DNA of 64,000 nucleotides, taken from contig CAYZSO010000007.1 in NCBI GenBank assembly GCA_964479695.1, positions 1 to 64,000 of the forward strand, given 5' to 3'. Below the pieces are notes generated by a model. It saw only the letters and a program-made list of their open reading frames with translations. It searched no databases and was not told the DNA's origin. Of the stretch, positions 44,553 to 53,671 are shown one piece after another (the first letter of the stretch is position 1; each line of letters begins with the position of its first letter). Source of the DNA: JAAYZH01 sp964479695 (GTDB lineage Bacteria; Bacillota; Clostridia; Saccharofermentanales; Fastidiosipilaceae). The position numbers and the translations under genes were made by a program.

Positions 44553-45046
44553 TTTCCGGCCTCCTTGGCCATGGTGTAATTCACGAGGCCACCTGCCTGA
44601 ATGATTTTTTTGATGAATGGCGGGAAGGGTTCAGCCTGCCAGGTTTCACCGGTCTTGGTGTTCAGGATGACGCCGGAATCGAAGTCGACATTGACTTCAT
44701 CGCCTTCCTGCAGAGCTTCCGCGGCTTCTTTGCATTCTAAAATGGGCAGACCCATATTGATCGCGTTGCGGTAGAAAATTCGGGCAAAGGTCGGTGCGAT
44801 GACACAGCCTGCGCCGCTTGCCTTAATAGCGATCGGTGCGTGTTCGCGCGAGGAACCGCAACCGAAATTCTCACCGGCGACGATCACGTCGCCTGCCTTC
44901 ACTCGCTCCACATAGGTCTTGTCCAGATCTTCCATGCAGTGCTGGGCAAGAGCTTCCGGATCCGCAGTCGTGAGATAACGCGCCGGGATGATGACATCGG
45001 TATCGACATTGCTGCCGTATTTAAATACTTTTCCATTTGTTTCCAT
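44549..45046 (-). CDS. leuD: 3-isopropylmalate dehydratase small subunit
   Basis: Swivelling-domain subunit of isopropylmalate isomerase. GCGSSREHAP (substrate-binding loop) and NMGLP are seen. 165 aa is the short (LeuD2-type) form common in Clostridia and archaea, matching the ~425-aa LeuC form encoded upstream. Confidence 0.96.
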   Translation of the reverse strand: METNGKVFKYGSNVDTDVIIPARYLTTADPEALAQHCMEDLDKTYVERVKAGDVIVAGENFGCGSSREHAPIAIKASGAGCVIAPTFARIFYRNAINMGLPILECKEAAEALQEGDEVNVDFDSGVILNTKTGETWQAEPFPPFIKKIIQAGGLVNYTMAKEAGK

Positions 45047-45084
45047 GACGTAAACTTCCTTGTCTATTTGTCAGAACATCTCGA

Positions 45085-45189
45085 TTTCTGGGTGTTCGCT
45101 AGGTGTTCTTTGGGTGTTCTCCGGGTGTCCTTTGGGTGTTCTCTGAGCTTCTCTGAGCGTTCTCTGAGGCGGTCTCTGAGGCGGTCTCA
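45085..45189 (-). repeat. Degenerate ~12-bp tandem repeats between leuC and leuD
   Basis: Starting at the leuC stop codon (45187), the 12-mer TCTCTGAGGCGG is repeated at 45161-45172 and 45173-45184. It grades into TCTCTGAG and then GGGTGTTCT/C units down to about 45090. Almost the whole 140-base gap consists of such units, leaving only ~40 bases with the leuD ribosome-binding site. Confidence 0.8.
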
Positions 45190-46464
45190 GAGATCTGCGG
45201 GACCTGCGATGGAGCCCTTCACAGCGCTGCTGGCCGCAGTCACCGGCGAGGCCAAATACACCTTGGCACCGGGGTGCCCCATACGGCCGACAAAGTTGCG
45301 GTTCGTCGTGCTGACGCAGACCTCTCCGTCAGCCAGAACACCCATATGTCCGCCTAAACAAGGCCCGCAAGTCGGGGGACTGACCACGCAACCGGCATAG
45401 ATGAAGGTGTGGAGCAATCCTTCTTCCAAGGCTTGACGGAAAACTTTCTGCGATCCCGGAATAACGATACAGCGGAGCCCCTGAGCTACATGCTTGCCCT
45501 TGAAAATATCGGCAGCGACACGCAGGTCCTCGATGCGTCCGTTGGTGCAAGAGCCGATAACCACTTGGTCAATAGCGACCGGGTCAAAGGTGCCAAGCTC
45601 TCGACCATTGGAAGGCAAGCTTGGGAAGGCGACCATCAAGGGCACATCGGCGAGATTAATCTCGTACCGACTCACGTATTCCGCATCCTCGTCCGGCTCG
45701 TAGACGGAGTACTCTCCGGCAGCAAAACGCTCCGGGTTTCTCTCTTGCAAATAATCCAGTAAAACCTGATCCACCGGGAAAATTGCGTTCTTGCCGCCGG
45801 CTTCAATCGCCATGTTGGCGATCGTCAGACGATCGGACATTTGCAATGTGGAAACGCCGGGACCGGTAAATTCCATGGAGCGGTAGAGCGCACCGTCCAC
45901 GCCGATCTCGCGAATGATGTACAGAATCAAATCTTTACCTGAAACCGGTTGCTGAAGTTCACCGGTCAGATGAAATTCCATGGCTTCCGGCACCTTAAAC
46001 CACGTTTCACCGGTCGCCATCGCACAACCTAAGTCCGTGCTGCCGACACCGGTCGCGAACGCGCCCAGTGCACCATCCGTACAAGTGTGCGAATCTGCTC
46101 CGATCAGCACATCACCCGGGAAAATCATGCCGTTCTCCGGCAGGATCATGTGTTCAATCCCGAAATCCTCTTCGCCTTGTTCGAAGTAGTATTTGATCTC
46201 CTTCTCACGGGCGAATTCACGCATATAACGTGCGTTGTTTGCTGCCTTAATATCCTTGTTCGGCGCAAAATGCGATGGAACGAGGGCAATCTTATTTTTA
46301 TCAAATGGCTCCAAGCCCATCGCTCGCAACGTTTGAATCGCCGGGGGGCCTGTCACGTCATTTGCCATGACCATATCTACCTTAGCCTCGATTAACTCGC
46401 CGGCATGTACGACCGATCTGCCGCAGTGTGCGGCCAAAATCTTTTGCGTCATTGTCATTCCCAT
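45187..46464 (-). CDS. leuC: 3-isopropylmalate dehydratase large subunit
   Basis: Aconitase-family Fe-S subunit. GADSHTCTDGALGAF, the first cluster Cys in GSCTNGRIEDL and the pair in SPPTCGPCLGG are intact. Start at 46464 (MGMTMTQK) follows GGAGG by 9 bases; the frame upstream to 46554 lacks support. 425 aa, the HacA/LeuC2-like length. First gene of leuCDB-ilvDB. leuA and ilvC are not in the window. Confidence 0.95.
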   Translation of the reverse strand: MGMTMTQKILAAHCGRSVVHAGELIEAKVDMVMANDVTGPPAIQTLRAMGLEPFDKNKIALVPSHFAPNKDIKAANNARYMREFAREKEIKYYFEQGEEDFGIEHMILPENGMIFPGDVLIGADSHTCTDGALGAFATGVGSTDLGCAMATGETWFKVPEAMEFHLTGELQQPVSGKDLILYIIREIGVDGALYRSMEFTGPGVSTLQMSDRLTIANMAIEAGGKNAIFPVDQVLLDYLQERNPERFAAGEYSVYEPDEDAEYVSRYEINLADVPLMVAFPSLPSNGRELGTFDPVAIDQVVIGSCTNGRIEDLRVAADIFKGKHVAQGLRCIVIPGSQKVFRQALEEGLLHTFIYAGCVVSPPTCGPCLGGHMGVLADGEVCVSTTNRNFVGRMGHPGAKVYLASPVTAASSAVKGSIAGPADL

Positions 46465-46640
46465 AAATGAAATCCTCCATAGTCGTACTAGAATAACACC
46501 AGAAGCTCGTTTTGCCTGCATCGAAGTCTTCCCATTTACATCCAAATTCTTCACCTTTTCTCACTTCTGCGGGTAAAAAATGCCTATGATAGAATGACAG
46601 AAAAGATCATGAATGATTTCTGACAGGTGTCTTGCAAAAT
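46465..46640. promoter_or_regulatory. Divergent intergenic region leuC / ABC-F gene
   Basis: Only divergent intergenic region in the window (176 bases), so promoters for the leu-ilv operon and for the ABC-F gene must lie here. Candidates are weak: TATTCT about 35 bases before leuC, and TATGAT/TAGAAT near 46584-46595 on the plus strand. I see no T-box (no AGGGTGGNACCGCG-like sequence) and no leucine-rich leader peptide. Confidence 0.45.
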
Positions 46641-48569
46641 ATGAGTGTTGTCACAATTAAGGATTTGAGCAAGAGTTATTTTTCCGAGCCCGTTTTGCGG
46701 CAGGTCAACCTCACGATTGAGGAGGGTGACCGCCTTGCCTTGATCGGCGAGAACGGCAGTGGGAAGACAACTCTGATGCGGCTGATTGCCGGTCTGGAAG
46801 TACCGGACACCGGCACATGCCAAATAGCGTCCGGAGTCGTTTTCTCCTACCTTTCCCAACAAATGGAAGAATTCACCGACCTCTCTGTTCCCGTTCTGTC
46901 CGCGGGTTCACTCGATGCGATTTCCGCGAGGATCGCCGAAGTCACGAAACTTCTGGCCGAAGCACCTGCCTCAGAGCAAGCAGATTTATTGCAAGAATAT
47001 CAAGAATTGACCGAGCGATTCGAGAGGGCAGGCGGCTACACCTACCTGCCCCGCCTGGCGCAAGCGCTTGCCCGCTTGGGCATTTCCGGCGAGCTTTTGG
47101 ATCGGCCGATTTCCTCTCTGTCCGGCGGTGAACGAATGCGAGTTCTCCTAGCCAGAAGACTCTTGGAGAGTCATGACTTCCTGATGCTAGATGAGCCCAC
47201 AAACCACCTCGATTTGGACGGTCTGGAGTGGCTTGAAGAATATCTCCTGTCTTATAAGGGAACCTTGCTGTTTATTTCGCATGACCGTTATTTCATCGAC
47301 AAAATCGCCACGAAAACCGCTGAGCTCTCCGCGGGTAAACTCGTTCTCTATAAGGGCGGCTACACGGCCTATTCCGAGCAGAAAGAACGGCAAACGGAGT
47401 TCACGAAACTTACTTTGGAACGTCTAAAGGAAGAAAAGGACCGTCAAGCCGAAGTCACCCAAACCATGCTCTCTCACCGCAAAATGGCCTCCTACCACGC
47501 AAGAGAGAAAGTCGTGGCGAAGCTTGAGGATCAAATTAATGAAGTCAGGCAGAAGCTTCCCCAAAACGAGAGGCGTATGAATTTCCGCTTCATTCCGAGG
47601 CAAGATAAACGCGACGTAAACCGTGTCCTCTTGTCCATCGAGGATGCCTCTTTGTCCTGGGACGGAGAGAAACCCTTATTTTCTGAGGTGAATCTTGAAC
47701 TCAAAGCAACTCAAAAACTCGTTCTGGCGGGTCCCAACGGCTGTGGGAAATCCACTTTGCTGGCCATGATCATGGGCAAGATACAGAATTTTTCCGGCGA
47801 ACTCTCTCTGGCAGCGGATGTCCGTTTCGGCCATCTGGGTCAGTATGCGGAATTTAGCGACGAGAGCAAAACCTTGCTGCAAGAGTTACAAGAGCGGACC
47901 GATCTTCTGGAAGGTGACGCCAGAAATCTCCTCGCCCGTTATGGCTTCCGCGAAAATGACGTCTACAAGACCATTGAGGTTCTGTCAGGCGGTGAGAGGT
48001 CCAGACTTTACCTCTGCTGCCTGCTGGAAGAAGAGCCGGATATTTTGTTCCTCGATGAGCCCACCAACCATTTGGATATCCACTCCCGCGAGGTCTTGGA
48101 GGACGCGATCACGAACTTCAACGGTGCGGTTTTGGCCGTGAGCCATGACCGCTACTTCATTGAGAAATGCGATTTCACGGTCTATGGTTTCAGCGGAGGT
48201 CATGTGCGGGCCTACCAGTCCTACGCATCGTACCGCCACTTCGCCAGGCTCGCCACACAGCAGGCTGAGCCGGAAGTTCAAGCTCGGAATCCGGAGGCCA
48301 AAGCCGCCCCCTCCGACGATGGGAGGCTGAATCTAGTGAAACTTCGCCGCGAGAGGCAGAGACTCGAACGCCGGAGCCAAGAACTGGAAGCCCGGATCGA
48401 GTTGACGGAGGCGGCTTTGGCCGCAAAAGAAGAGGAACTCCAAGGTACCGACCCGGGCGCCTACCAAGAATACGCGGACCTCGAGGCTTCGCTGGAGAAA
48501 CAATATGAAGATTTTTTTGCGCTGGGCCAAGAGATCGAAAAAATGACCACCCTTCTTGCCGAAGAGTGA
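46641..48569 (+). CDS. ABC-F family ATPase (translation-associated)
   Basis: Soluble protein with two ABC domains and no membrane part. First domain: Walker A GENGSGKTT (~38-46), signature LSGGERMR, DEPTNHLDLD; second: GPNGCGKST, LSGGERSR, DEPTNHLDI. A charged linker of ~80 residues and a C-terminal coiled coil (~570-640) follow. ABC-F proteins act at the ribosomal E site or protect against antibiotics; the subtype cannot be assigned. I prefer the ATG at 46641 to the TTG at 46632. It is the only plus-strand gene. 642 aa. Confidence 0.92.
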   Translation: MSVVTIKDLSKSYFSEPVLRQVNLTIEEGDRLALIGENGSGKTTLMRLIAGLEVPDTGTCQIASGVVFSYLSQQMEEFTDLSVPVLSAGSLDAISARIAEVTKLLAEAPASEQADLLQEYQELTERFERAGGYTYLPRLAQALARLGISGELLDRPISSLSGGERMRVLLARRLLESHDFLMLDEPTNHLDLDGLEWLEEYLLSYKGTLLFISHDRYFIDKIATKTAELSAGKLVLYKGGYTAYSEQKERQTEFTKLTLERLKEEKDRQAEVTQTMLSHRKMASYHAREKVVAKLEDQINEVRQKLPQNERRMNFRFIPRQDKRDVNRVLLSIEDASLSWDGEKPLFSEVNLELKATQKLVLAGPNGCGKSTLLAMIMGKIQNFSGELSLAADVRFGHLGQYAEFSDESKTLLQELQERTDLLEGDARNLLARYGFRENDVYKTIEVLSGGERSRLYLCCLLEEEPDILFLDEPTNHLDIHSREVLEDAITNFNGAVLAVSHDRYFIEKCDFTVYGFSGGHVRAYQSYASYRHFARLATQQAEPEVQARNPEAKAAPSDDGRLNLVKLRRERQRLERRSQELEARIELTEAALAAKEEELQGTDPGAYQEYADLEASLEKQYEDFFALGQEIEKMTTLLAEE

Positions 48570-48590
48570 TCCGTACTTGTCCATCGAAGG

Positions 48591-48633
48591 AACTCAGCTG
48601 TCGTTTCAGTCGTTCAGGCCGAAACTCAGCTGT
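48591..48633 (-). repeat. Spaced duplication of the cyclophilin stop region
   Basis: AACTCAGCTGT occurs at 48591-48601 and 48623-48633; the second copy contains the stop codon. The two lie 32 bases apart in the short convergent gap between the ABC-F gene and the cyclophilin gene. No convincing terminator is visible in this gap. Confidence 0.65.
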
Positions 48634-49210
48634 AATTGACGAAGACGGCCTTCTCGATTGTGGGATAGGCTGTGAGCTTACCGGCGGAGTAATCACTCAT
48701 AATTTTGTCTATCTGATCCATGCCTTGAACGACTTTGCCAAACGCCGCGTAATCATTGTCCAGATGCGGTGCTGCCGCCAAACAAATAAAGAACTGCGAA
48801 CCCGCGGAATCATAGCTTTGCGAACGGGCCATGGAGACCACACCGCGCTCATGCTTGAGGTTGTTGCTAACCCCGTTATTTTGGAATTCCCCCTTGATTT
48901 CGTAGCCCGGCCCTCCCGTGCCGTCACCTGCCGGGTCACCGCCCTGGATGACGAAGCCCGGCTCTAAACGATGAAAGGTAAGGCCGTCATAGAAGCCTTT
49001 CCCTGCCAAATCTTGAAAGTTCTTGACGGTTATTGGAGCCACATCCGGGTAAAGTTCAATGATGATCTTCTCCCCTGTTTTCAGTTCCAGTTGGACGAAG
49101 TTCGTGACCTCCGCGCTGACAGGCGCTTCCTTCTGCCCGCAAGCGGCAAAGGTAAACACGAGGAACAACGAAACCAAGCCCAAGGCAATATTTTTGACGA
49201 TTTTCTGCAT
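48626..49210 (-). CDS. Cyclophilin-type peptidyl-prolyl isomerase lipoprotein
   Basis: Extracytoplasmic folding catalyst. A signal peptide ends in lipobox FAAC (Cys ~24). The cyclophilin core shows FHRLEPGFVIQGGDP, SAGSQFFI and FGKVVQGMD. 194 aa. It is last of the minus-strand run lysA-cyclophilin and faces the ABC-F gene. Confidence 0.93.
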   Translation of the reverse strand: MQKIVKNIALGLVSLFLVFTFAACGQKEAPVSAEVTNFVQLELKTGEKIIIELYPDVAPITVKNFQDLAGKGFYDGLTFHRLEPGFVIQGGDPAGDGTGGPGYEIKGEFQNNGVSNNLKHERGVVSMARSQSYDSAGSQFFICLAAAPHLDNDYAAFGKVVQGMDQIDKIMSDYSAGKLTAYPTIEKAVFVNYS

Positions 49211-49239
49211 GTACTCTCCTCTTTCAGATGTTTGATGTC

Positions 49240-49253
49240 AGACCTCAGACCTC
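49240..49253 (-). repeat. 7-bp tandem duplication across the lysA stop codon
   Basis: AGACCTC (plus strand) at 49240-49246 and 49247-49253. On the minus strand GAGGTCT-GAGGTCT creates E-V-stop, so the TGA is formed at the junction of the two copies. Confidence 0.75.
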
Positions 49254-50507
49254 GGGCCAGAAACCCTCTAAGGTCGCAAAATAATCTTCCGGTGTTTCAG
49301 CCCTTCTAATCAGGCGCCAAGAACCGTCTTCATTCAGCAAAACTTCCGCCGAACGCAATTTTCCATTGTAGTTATAGCCCATAGCGAAACCATGGGCTCC
49401 TGTATCGTGGATGTACAGAATATCACCCGGTTCTGACTGAGGTAAGTTTCGGTCAATCGCAAATTTATCATTATTCTCACAGAGCCCACCTGTCACATCG
49501 TAGACGGTGTCAGCCGGAGCCGTCTCTTTGCCGAGAACGGTCATGTGGTGGTAGGCGCCATACATCGCAGGCCTTAATAAATTGACTGCGCAGGCATCGA
49601 CACCCAAGTAGTTCTTGTAAGTTTCTTTCAGGTGCAGGACCTTGGTTAGAAGGGCGCCGGCAGGAGCCAGGATGTAGCGGCCAAGTTCTGTGAAAATGGC
49701 AGCGTCTGCCAGCCCGGCAGGGACCATAATCTCCTGAAACGCTTCTCTCACCCCTTCGCCTACTGCATAAATATCAACCTCCTGCTGTTCCGGGCGGTAA
49801 GGAACGCCAATGCCGCCGGAGAGGTTGATGAAACGGATTGCCACACCGGTTTCTTGATGCAGTTCATTAGCCAGCGTAAAGAGTGTTCTGGCAAGGGTGG
49901 GATAATAGTCATTGCCGATCGCATTACTGACCAGAAAAGCATGGATACCGATTGCCTTCACACCGTGTGAAACGGCCAGACGGCAGGCTTCGCGGATCTG
50001 TTCGGCAGTCATACCGTATTTCGCGTCGCCGGGATTGTCCATGATGCCGTTCGCGACTTCATAAATGCCGCCGGGGTTATAGCGGAAGCACACCAGCTCA
50101 GGCAGAACATCGCTCACATTTTCCAGAAAAAACGGGATATGCTTAAGATCATCAAAATTAATAATCGCACCCAATTCCCACGCCTTACGGAAATCTTCGG
50201 CAGGTGTGTCATTCGAAGAAAACATAATCTCATGGTCACGGAATCCTGTACGTTCCGCCATCAGAAGCTCAGTCAGTGAGGAACAGTCGACACCGCAATT
50301 TTCTTGTTGCAAGATCTTGAGAATTGAGGGGTTAGGCGTGGCCTTGACCGCAAAATACTCGCGAAATCCGGGGTTCCAGGCAAAGGCTTCTTGAAGAGCC
50401 CTAACGCGACGGCGAATTTCCGCTTCGTTGTAAATATGAAAAGGTGTGGGAATCTCTTGGGAGATTTGTTCTGCTTGTTTCTGGGTTAGCCAAGGGCTTT
50501 TACTCAT
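49245..50507 (-). CDS. lysA: Diaminopimelate decarboxylase-family protein
   Basis: PLP-dependent fold-III decarboxylase, converting meso-diaminopimelate to lysine. Schiff-base K55 is in YFAVKATPNPS; the Gly-rich phosphate loop is NLSGGIG; the Cys of the second active-site half is in GGLCENNDKF (~342-351). The family is broad (ornithine/carboxynorspermidine decarboxylases are related), but CE-nn-D-x-F supports DAP decarboxylase. 420 aa. No other lysine gene is nearby. Confidence 0.85.
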   Translation of the reverse strand: MSKSPWLTQKQAEQISQEIPTPFHIYNEAEIRRRVRALQEAFAWNPGFREYFAVKATPNPSILKILQQENCGVDCSSLTELLMAERTGFRDHEIMFSSNDTPAEDFRKAWELGAIINFDDLKHIPFFLENVSDVLPELVCFRYNPGGIYEVANGIMDNPGDAKYGMTAEQIREACRLAVSHGVKAIGIHAFLVSNAIGNDYYPTLARTLFTLANELHQETGVAIRFINLSGGIGVPYRPEQQEVDIYAVGEGVREAFQEIMVPAGLADAAIFTELGRYILAPAGALLTKVLHLKETYKNYLGVDACAVNLLRPAMYGAYHHMTVLGKETAPADTVYDVTGGLCENNDKFAIDRNLPQSEPGDILYIHDTGAHGFAMGYNYNGKLRSAEVLLNEDGSWRLIRRAETPEDYFATLEGFWPEV

Positions 50508-50525
50508 GATTTTCCTCCATGTAAG

Positions 50526-51593
50526 TCAGACTTGAGGCCAGTGCCGCATGAGAGATTGTACCACCGATCTGGCTTCGGGGATGGTCAGGTGAGGGCTAAA
50601 AGGCAGGAGAAGCATCCGGTCTTCAATTTCCGCAGCCAAGGGATTATGTTTGACTTGACTCTGGTCCTCCCCTTGCCAATGAGCATAAACCGCCGCCAGA
50701 TTCACCCAGTCCGGGTAGCTGCAGTGGATTCCTTCCTCAGCGAGTGCAAGGCGTAAGGGTTCTCGTAAGCCGGATTTCGGCAGTAAGACACAATACGCTT
50801 GCCAGCCGGATTCGAAGCCTGCCGGAACGAAGGGAGGATCCAGGATTTCCTGTAGTTGTGCGTTATAAAAGGCCGCCAGCTCAGCCCTGCGCGAGGCTTC
50901 CGTATCGAGAAAGGACTGATATTTCTTCAGCAATTCTTCCGTTTCAAGCGGGTGGAGTCCGGAGTTTAGCCCCGGAACTTCCCAGGTTCCCTTCTTGGGA
51001 TCGAAACCATTGCCAAGCCAGACCCGGACCTTCTCCGCCAGCTCTTCGTCATCGCAGAAGACTGCCGCTCCTTCATAGTAAGCCGGCACAGTCGTTCCGG
51101 GAGCAAATGACAAGATACCGGCCGTGCCGAAGCCCGGGATTTCCTGGCGTCTGAGACTTCCACCGGGTCCCGCCGGGGCGATTTCAACGAGGATCAAGCC
51201 ATAAGTATCGCAAATTTTGGCCAAAGCCGGGTAATCGCAAGGGAGTCCGAACGAGTCCAGTGCGAGGACAATTCTCGCTCTCTTCTTCGCATCAAACATC
51301 ACCTGTCGAATGGCCTTTTGCAGAGAAATGATATCAATTGTGAACGTCCTGGGGTGGACATCACAGAAAATCGGTTCCGCACCGCTCTGAAGGATCGGCC
51401 GCAAAATTTCGGCTGACCCTAAGCAAGGCAGGAAGATCGCGTCGCTTTCATCCACTCCCAGAGCCTTTAGGACCGAAGTCAGCGCTTCCGGCCATGTTCG
51501 GCAGAGTTTCACATAGGAGCTGTGGATCTGATCATGAAGCTTGGCTTCAAACTGTTCACTTCTGCGTTGGTTCAAGTCAGCCGGCTGATCCAT
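50526..51593 (-). CDS. DegT/DnrJ/EryC1-fold protein lacking PLP-binding residues
   Basis: Overall fold matches the DegT aminotransferase family (IFLPCLGSAEILRPILQSGAEPIFCDVHP..., C-terminal LLLPFSPHLT). The segment that normally carries the Schiff-base Lys (SFxPTKxLxxxGDGG) reads SFAPGTTVPAYYEGA at ~165-180, with Thr at the Lys position. The PLP-pyridine Asp (EDAAxAxG) reads VEIAPAGPGG at ~133-142. Both hallmark residues therefore seem lost. Start at 51593 is set by AAAGGGGGG; it overlaps the flavoprotein gene by 17 bases. 355 aa. Probably not a PLP enzyme; function unknown. Confidence 0.75.
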   Translation of the reverse strand: MDQPADLNQRRSEQFEAKLHDQIHSSYVKLCRTWPEALTSVLKALGVDESDAIFLPCLGSAEILRPILQSGAEPIFCDVHPRTFTIDIISLQKAIRQVMFDAKKRARIVLALDSFGLPCDYPALAKICDTYGLILVEIAPAGPGGSLRRQEIPGFGTAGILSFAPGTTVPAYYEGAAVFCDDEELAEKVRVWLGNGFDPKKGTWEVPGLNSGLHPLETEELLKKYQSFLDTEASRRAELAAFYNAQLQEILDPPFVPAGFESGWQAYCVLLPKSGLREPLRLALAEEGIHCSYPDWVNLAAVYAHWQGEDQSQVKHNPLAAEIEDRMLLLPFSPHLTIPEARSVVQSLMRHWPQV

Positions 51594-52983
51594 AAGTTCC
51601 CCCCTTTGCGAGAAATTCTGTGATTTCGGAAGCCGCCTTTGCAGCCGAAGACCAGGCCCACTGCAAATTGTAGCCTCCGCAGTCTCCGTAAACGTCCAAG
51701 ATCTCCCCTGCCACATAAACACCCGGGAATCGTTTTAGTCCGAGAGTCCCCTCAACCACTTCGTCGAAACCCAAGCCCCCGCCTGTAACTTGTGCCTGAT
51801 CCCAAGCGTGGACTTCGGCAATAGGGCAGGTAAAGGCGCGAAGGCTCTGCGGCAAGCCTTCAGGAATACCGGAGAATTTCTTCTCTAAATAGTCGGCCAA
51901 AGCCCGAGGAAAAAGCGCTCGTAAGGCTGTCTTCCGGTCCCCGCCCACCTGCTTGACAAGTGTCTGCCAGAAGGACTCCGTATCTTCTTCCTTGAGCCAG
52001 GGCAGAAGGTCCAGACAAGCCGTCACGCGGTCTTGTCCATCAGTGGCTCTGCGGAACCGCTCCGTGGCTCTGAGGGATCGCTCGGCGGCACATTGTCGCC
52101 AAGCGGACGTGCGCTCTGCGCCCAAGGTCTCTGCAGCAGTCTCCGAAAGTTGTCCGCGAAACTGGAATCCTTGGAGCTGGCTTTGGCCAACACCTGAGAG
52201 ATGCAAAGCCACCGCAGCACTAAGCTGCATCGTGGGGATTCCGGACAGTCCGGACTTATTGAACAGAATTTCCCCCGCCTCAACGCCCAAGACAAGTCGT
52301 TTGGCGGGATCGACTACCGTTAGGGTGGATCGAACCCTGACCCCGGCTAAACTTGCAGGGTAGTCTTGCAGAGCGAAGGTGGTAAGAGCGGGAAAAAGTT
52401 TCGTGATGTGAAGGCCTTTTGCTTCTAACAAGCTCAACATACTCCCGTCAGATCCCAGAGCCGGCTGCGTCTTGCCGCCTCCTGCCAGTAGGAGCGCTCT
52501 CGTCAGAAGGATTTCCTCCGCTTGGTAAGGGGATTTCACAAGAACGCGGGTCATTTGGCCTTCCTGACTGAAATCAAGGCATGCGGTATTGGTCATAAGC
52601 TCAACTCCGCCAAGCTCCAGGTGCTTCGTCAGAACATCCAAGACCGATTCCGCCCTCAGGCTCAGAGGATAAATTCCGTCCCCCAAGACGCGAAGAGGAA
52701 TCCCGAGGTTTTGTAAAATGTGTTGACATTGCCTAGCCGGGTACGCTTCCAGCACCGCCCAGGCAGCGTCCGGAGACTGACTGTGGTAATTGGCCTGCGA
52801 GACTTCCACCGCGGACAAATTGCACCGCCCGTTGCCGGTCGCCTTGAGTTTACGGCCAATTTGCGGAAGGCGTTCAACAAGGCCTATTTTGCGTCCCGGA
52901 TTTTGTTGGGAAAGTAGGACAGCCGCCAAGAGGCCACTCGCACCGCCTCCTACAATCAGACAATCGAAGATCTTGTGCTTCAC
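51577..52983 (-). CDS. BaiN/HI0933-family FAD-dependent oxidoreductase
   Basis: Flavoprotein with the FAD-binding GGGASGLLAAVLLS at the N terminus, the family signature GRKLKATGNGRCNLS and the C-terminal GGYNLQWAWSSA (BaiN-type). Members include flavoproteins implicated in bile-acid and aminoacetone reactions, but most are uncharacterised. 468 aa. It overlaps the CYTH gene by 4 bases and the DegT-like gene by 17. Confidence 0.88.
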   Translation of the reverse strand: MKHKIFDCLIVGGGASGLLAAVLLSQQNPGRKIGLVERLPQIGRKLKATGNGRCNLSAVEVSQANYHSQSPDAAWAVLEAYPARQCQHILQNLGIPLRVLGDGIYPLSLRAESVLDVLTKHLELGGVELMTNTACLDFSQEGQMTRVLVKSPYQAEEILLTRALLLAGGGKTQPALGSDGSMLSLLEAKGLHITKLFPALTTFALQDYPASLAGVRVRSTLTVVDPAKRLVLGVEAGEILFNKSGLSGIPTMQLSAAVALHLSGVGQSQLQGFQFRGQLSETAAETLGAERTSAWRQCAAERSLRATERFRRATDGQDRVTACLDLLPWLKEEDTESFWQTLVKQVGGDRKTALRALFPRALADYLEKKFSGIPEGLPQSLRAFTCPIAEVHAWDQAQVTGGGLGFDEVVEGTLGLKRFPGVYVAGEILDVYGDCGGYNLQWAWSSAAKAASEITEFLAKGGTYGSAG

Positions 52984-53639
52984 GTCTTCCCTCTGCCTTG
53001 AGCCTCGCGCGAAAGCCTACTCAAATCCAGCATCCTGACTAGCTTATTACGGGTGTTGCCGAGAAGACCAAACTCTTCTTGGATCGTCAAAGCCGCTTCG
53101 GTAAACGCTTCTTCCTCACCACTCAGATATTCCACTTCCAGTTCGCGGCAAGGTTCACGAAGAGAACCTCCGTACAACATGCCTTCATCAATCGATACAA
53201 CTGCAAAGGCACCGCCGAAGTTCATGCGGGCCTCCCAACGGGTCACATCGGTCCTCATGTCGGAAAGAAGCGGCTCGTCCCCCATTTCTTTGAGGAAAGA
53301 AATGACAGAAGAAGAATCAGGCTCATTGTGCAATAAGGCAATCACTTGAGAGAGCTCCGGTGTGCCTGGTTTCACAGGATAATTCCACTCCAGTCGTTCC
53401 GACAAAGTGCCTTCTTGGCCGGAAGGAGCCTTCACGGTCAGGATCGAAGTCTCATCTTCGCGGCGAATCCGAATGGAAATGCCCGCTGAGCTGAGCTTCG
53501 CCGCCTCATCATCATAATAATCGGCTTGCATCTTGATACTTCGCCAAGGCTCATAGGTATAGCGTTCCCAGAAGGGATCCCGGATCAGCTCCGGGACTCG
53601 CAGATGTTCGGGCAGATAAAATTTATACTCAATTTCCAT
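52980..53639 (-). CDS. CYTH-domain phosphatase (inorganic triphosphatase-like)
   Basis: Tunnel-fold metal-dependent phosphatase. The N-terminal ExExK motif is E-I-E-Y-K, and alternating Arg/Lys/Glu strands follow (SIRIRRED, LTVKAP, ELEVEYL). Typical substrates are inorganic triphosphate, thiamine triphosphate or tetraphosphates. 219 aa. Its start lies just after the hexanucleotide stop array of the upstream gene. Confidence 0.85.
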   Translation of the reverse strand: MEIEYKFYLPEHLRVPELIRDPFWERYTYEPWRSIKMQADYYDDEAAKLSSAGISIRIRREDETSILTVKAPSGQEGTLSERLEWNYPVKPGTPELSQVIALLHNEPDSSSVISFLKEMGDEPLLSDMRTDVTRWEARMNFGGAFAVVSIDEGMLYGGSLREPCRELEVEYLSGEEEAFTEAALTIQEEFGLLGNTRNKLVRMLDLSRLSREAQGRGKT

Positions 53640-53671
53640 AGGTCACACTCCACTTGCTCTCGTACTCGCAC

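Noticed and set aside
46465..46640. T-box or leucine attenuator before leuC
   Set aside because: Region is short, lacks the T-box sequence and has no leucine-rich leader peptide or terminator hairpin.
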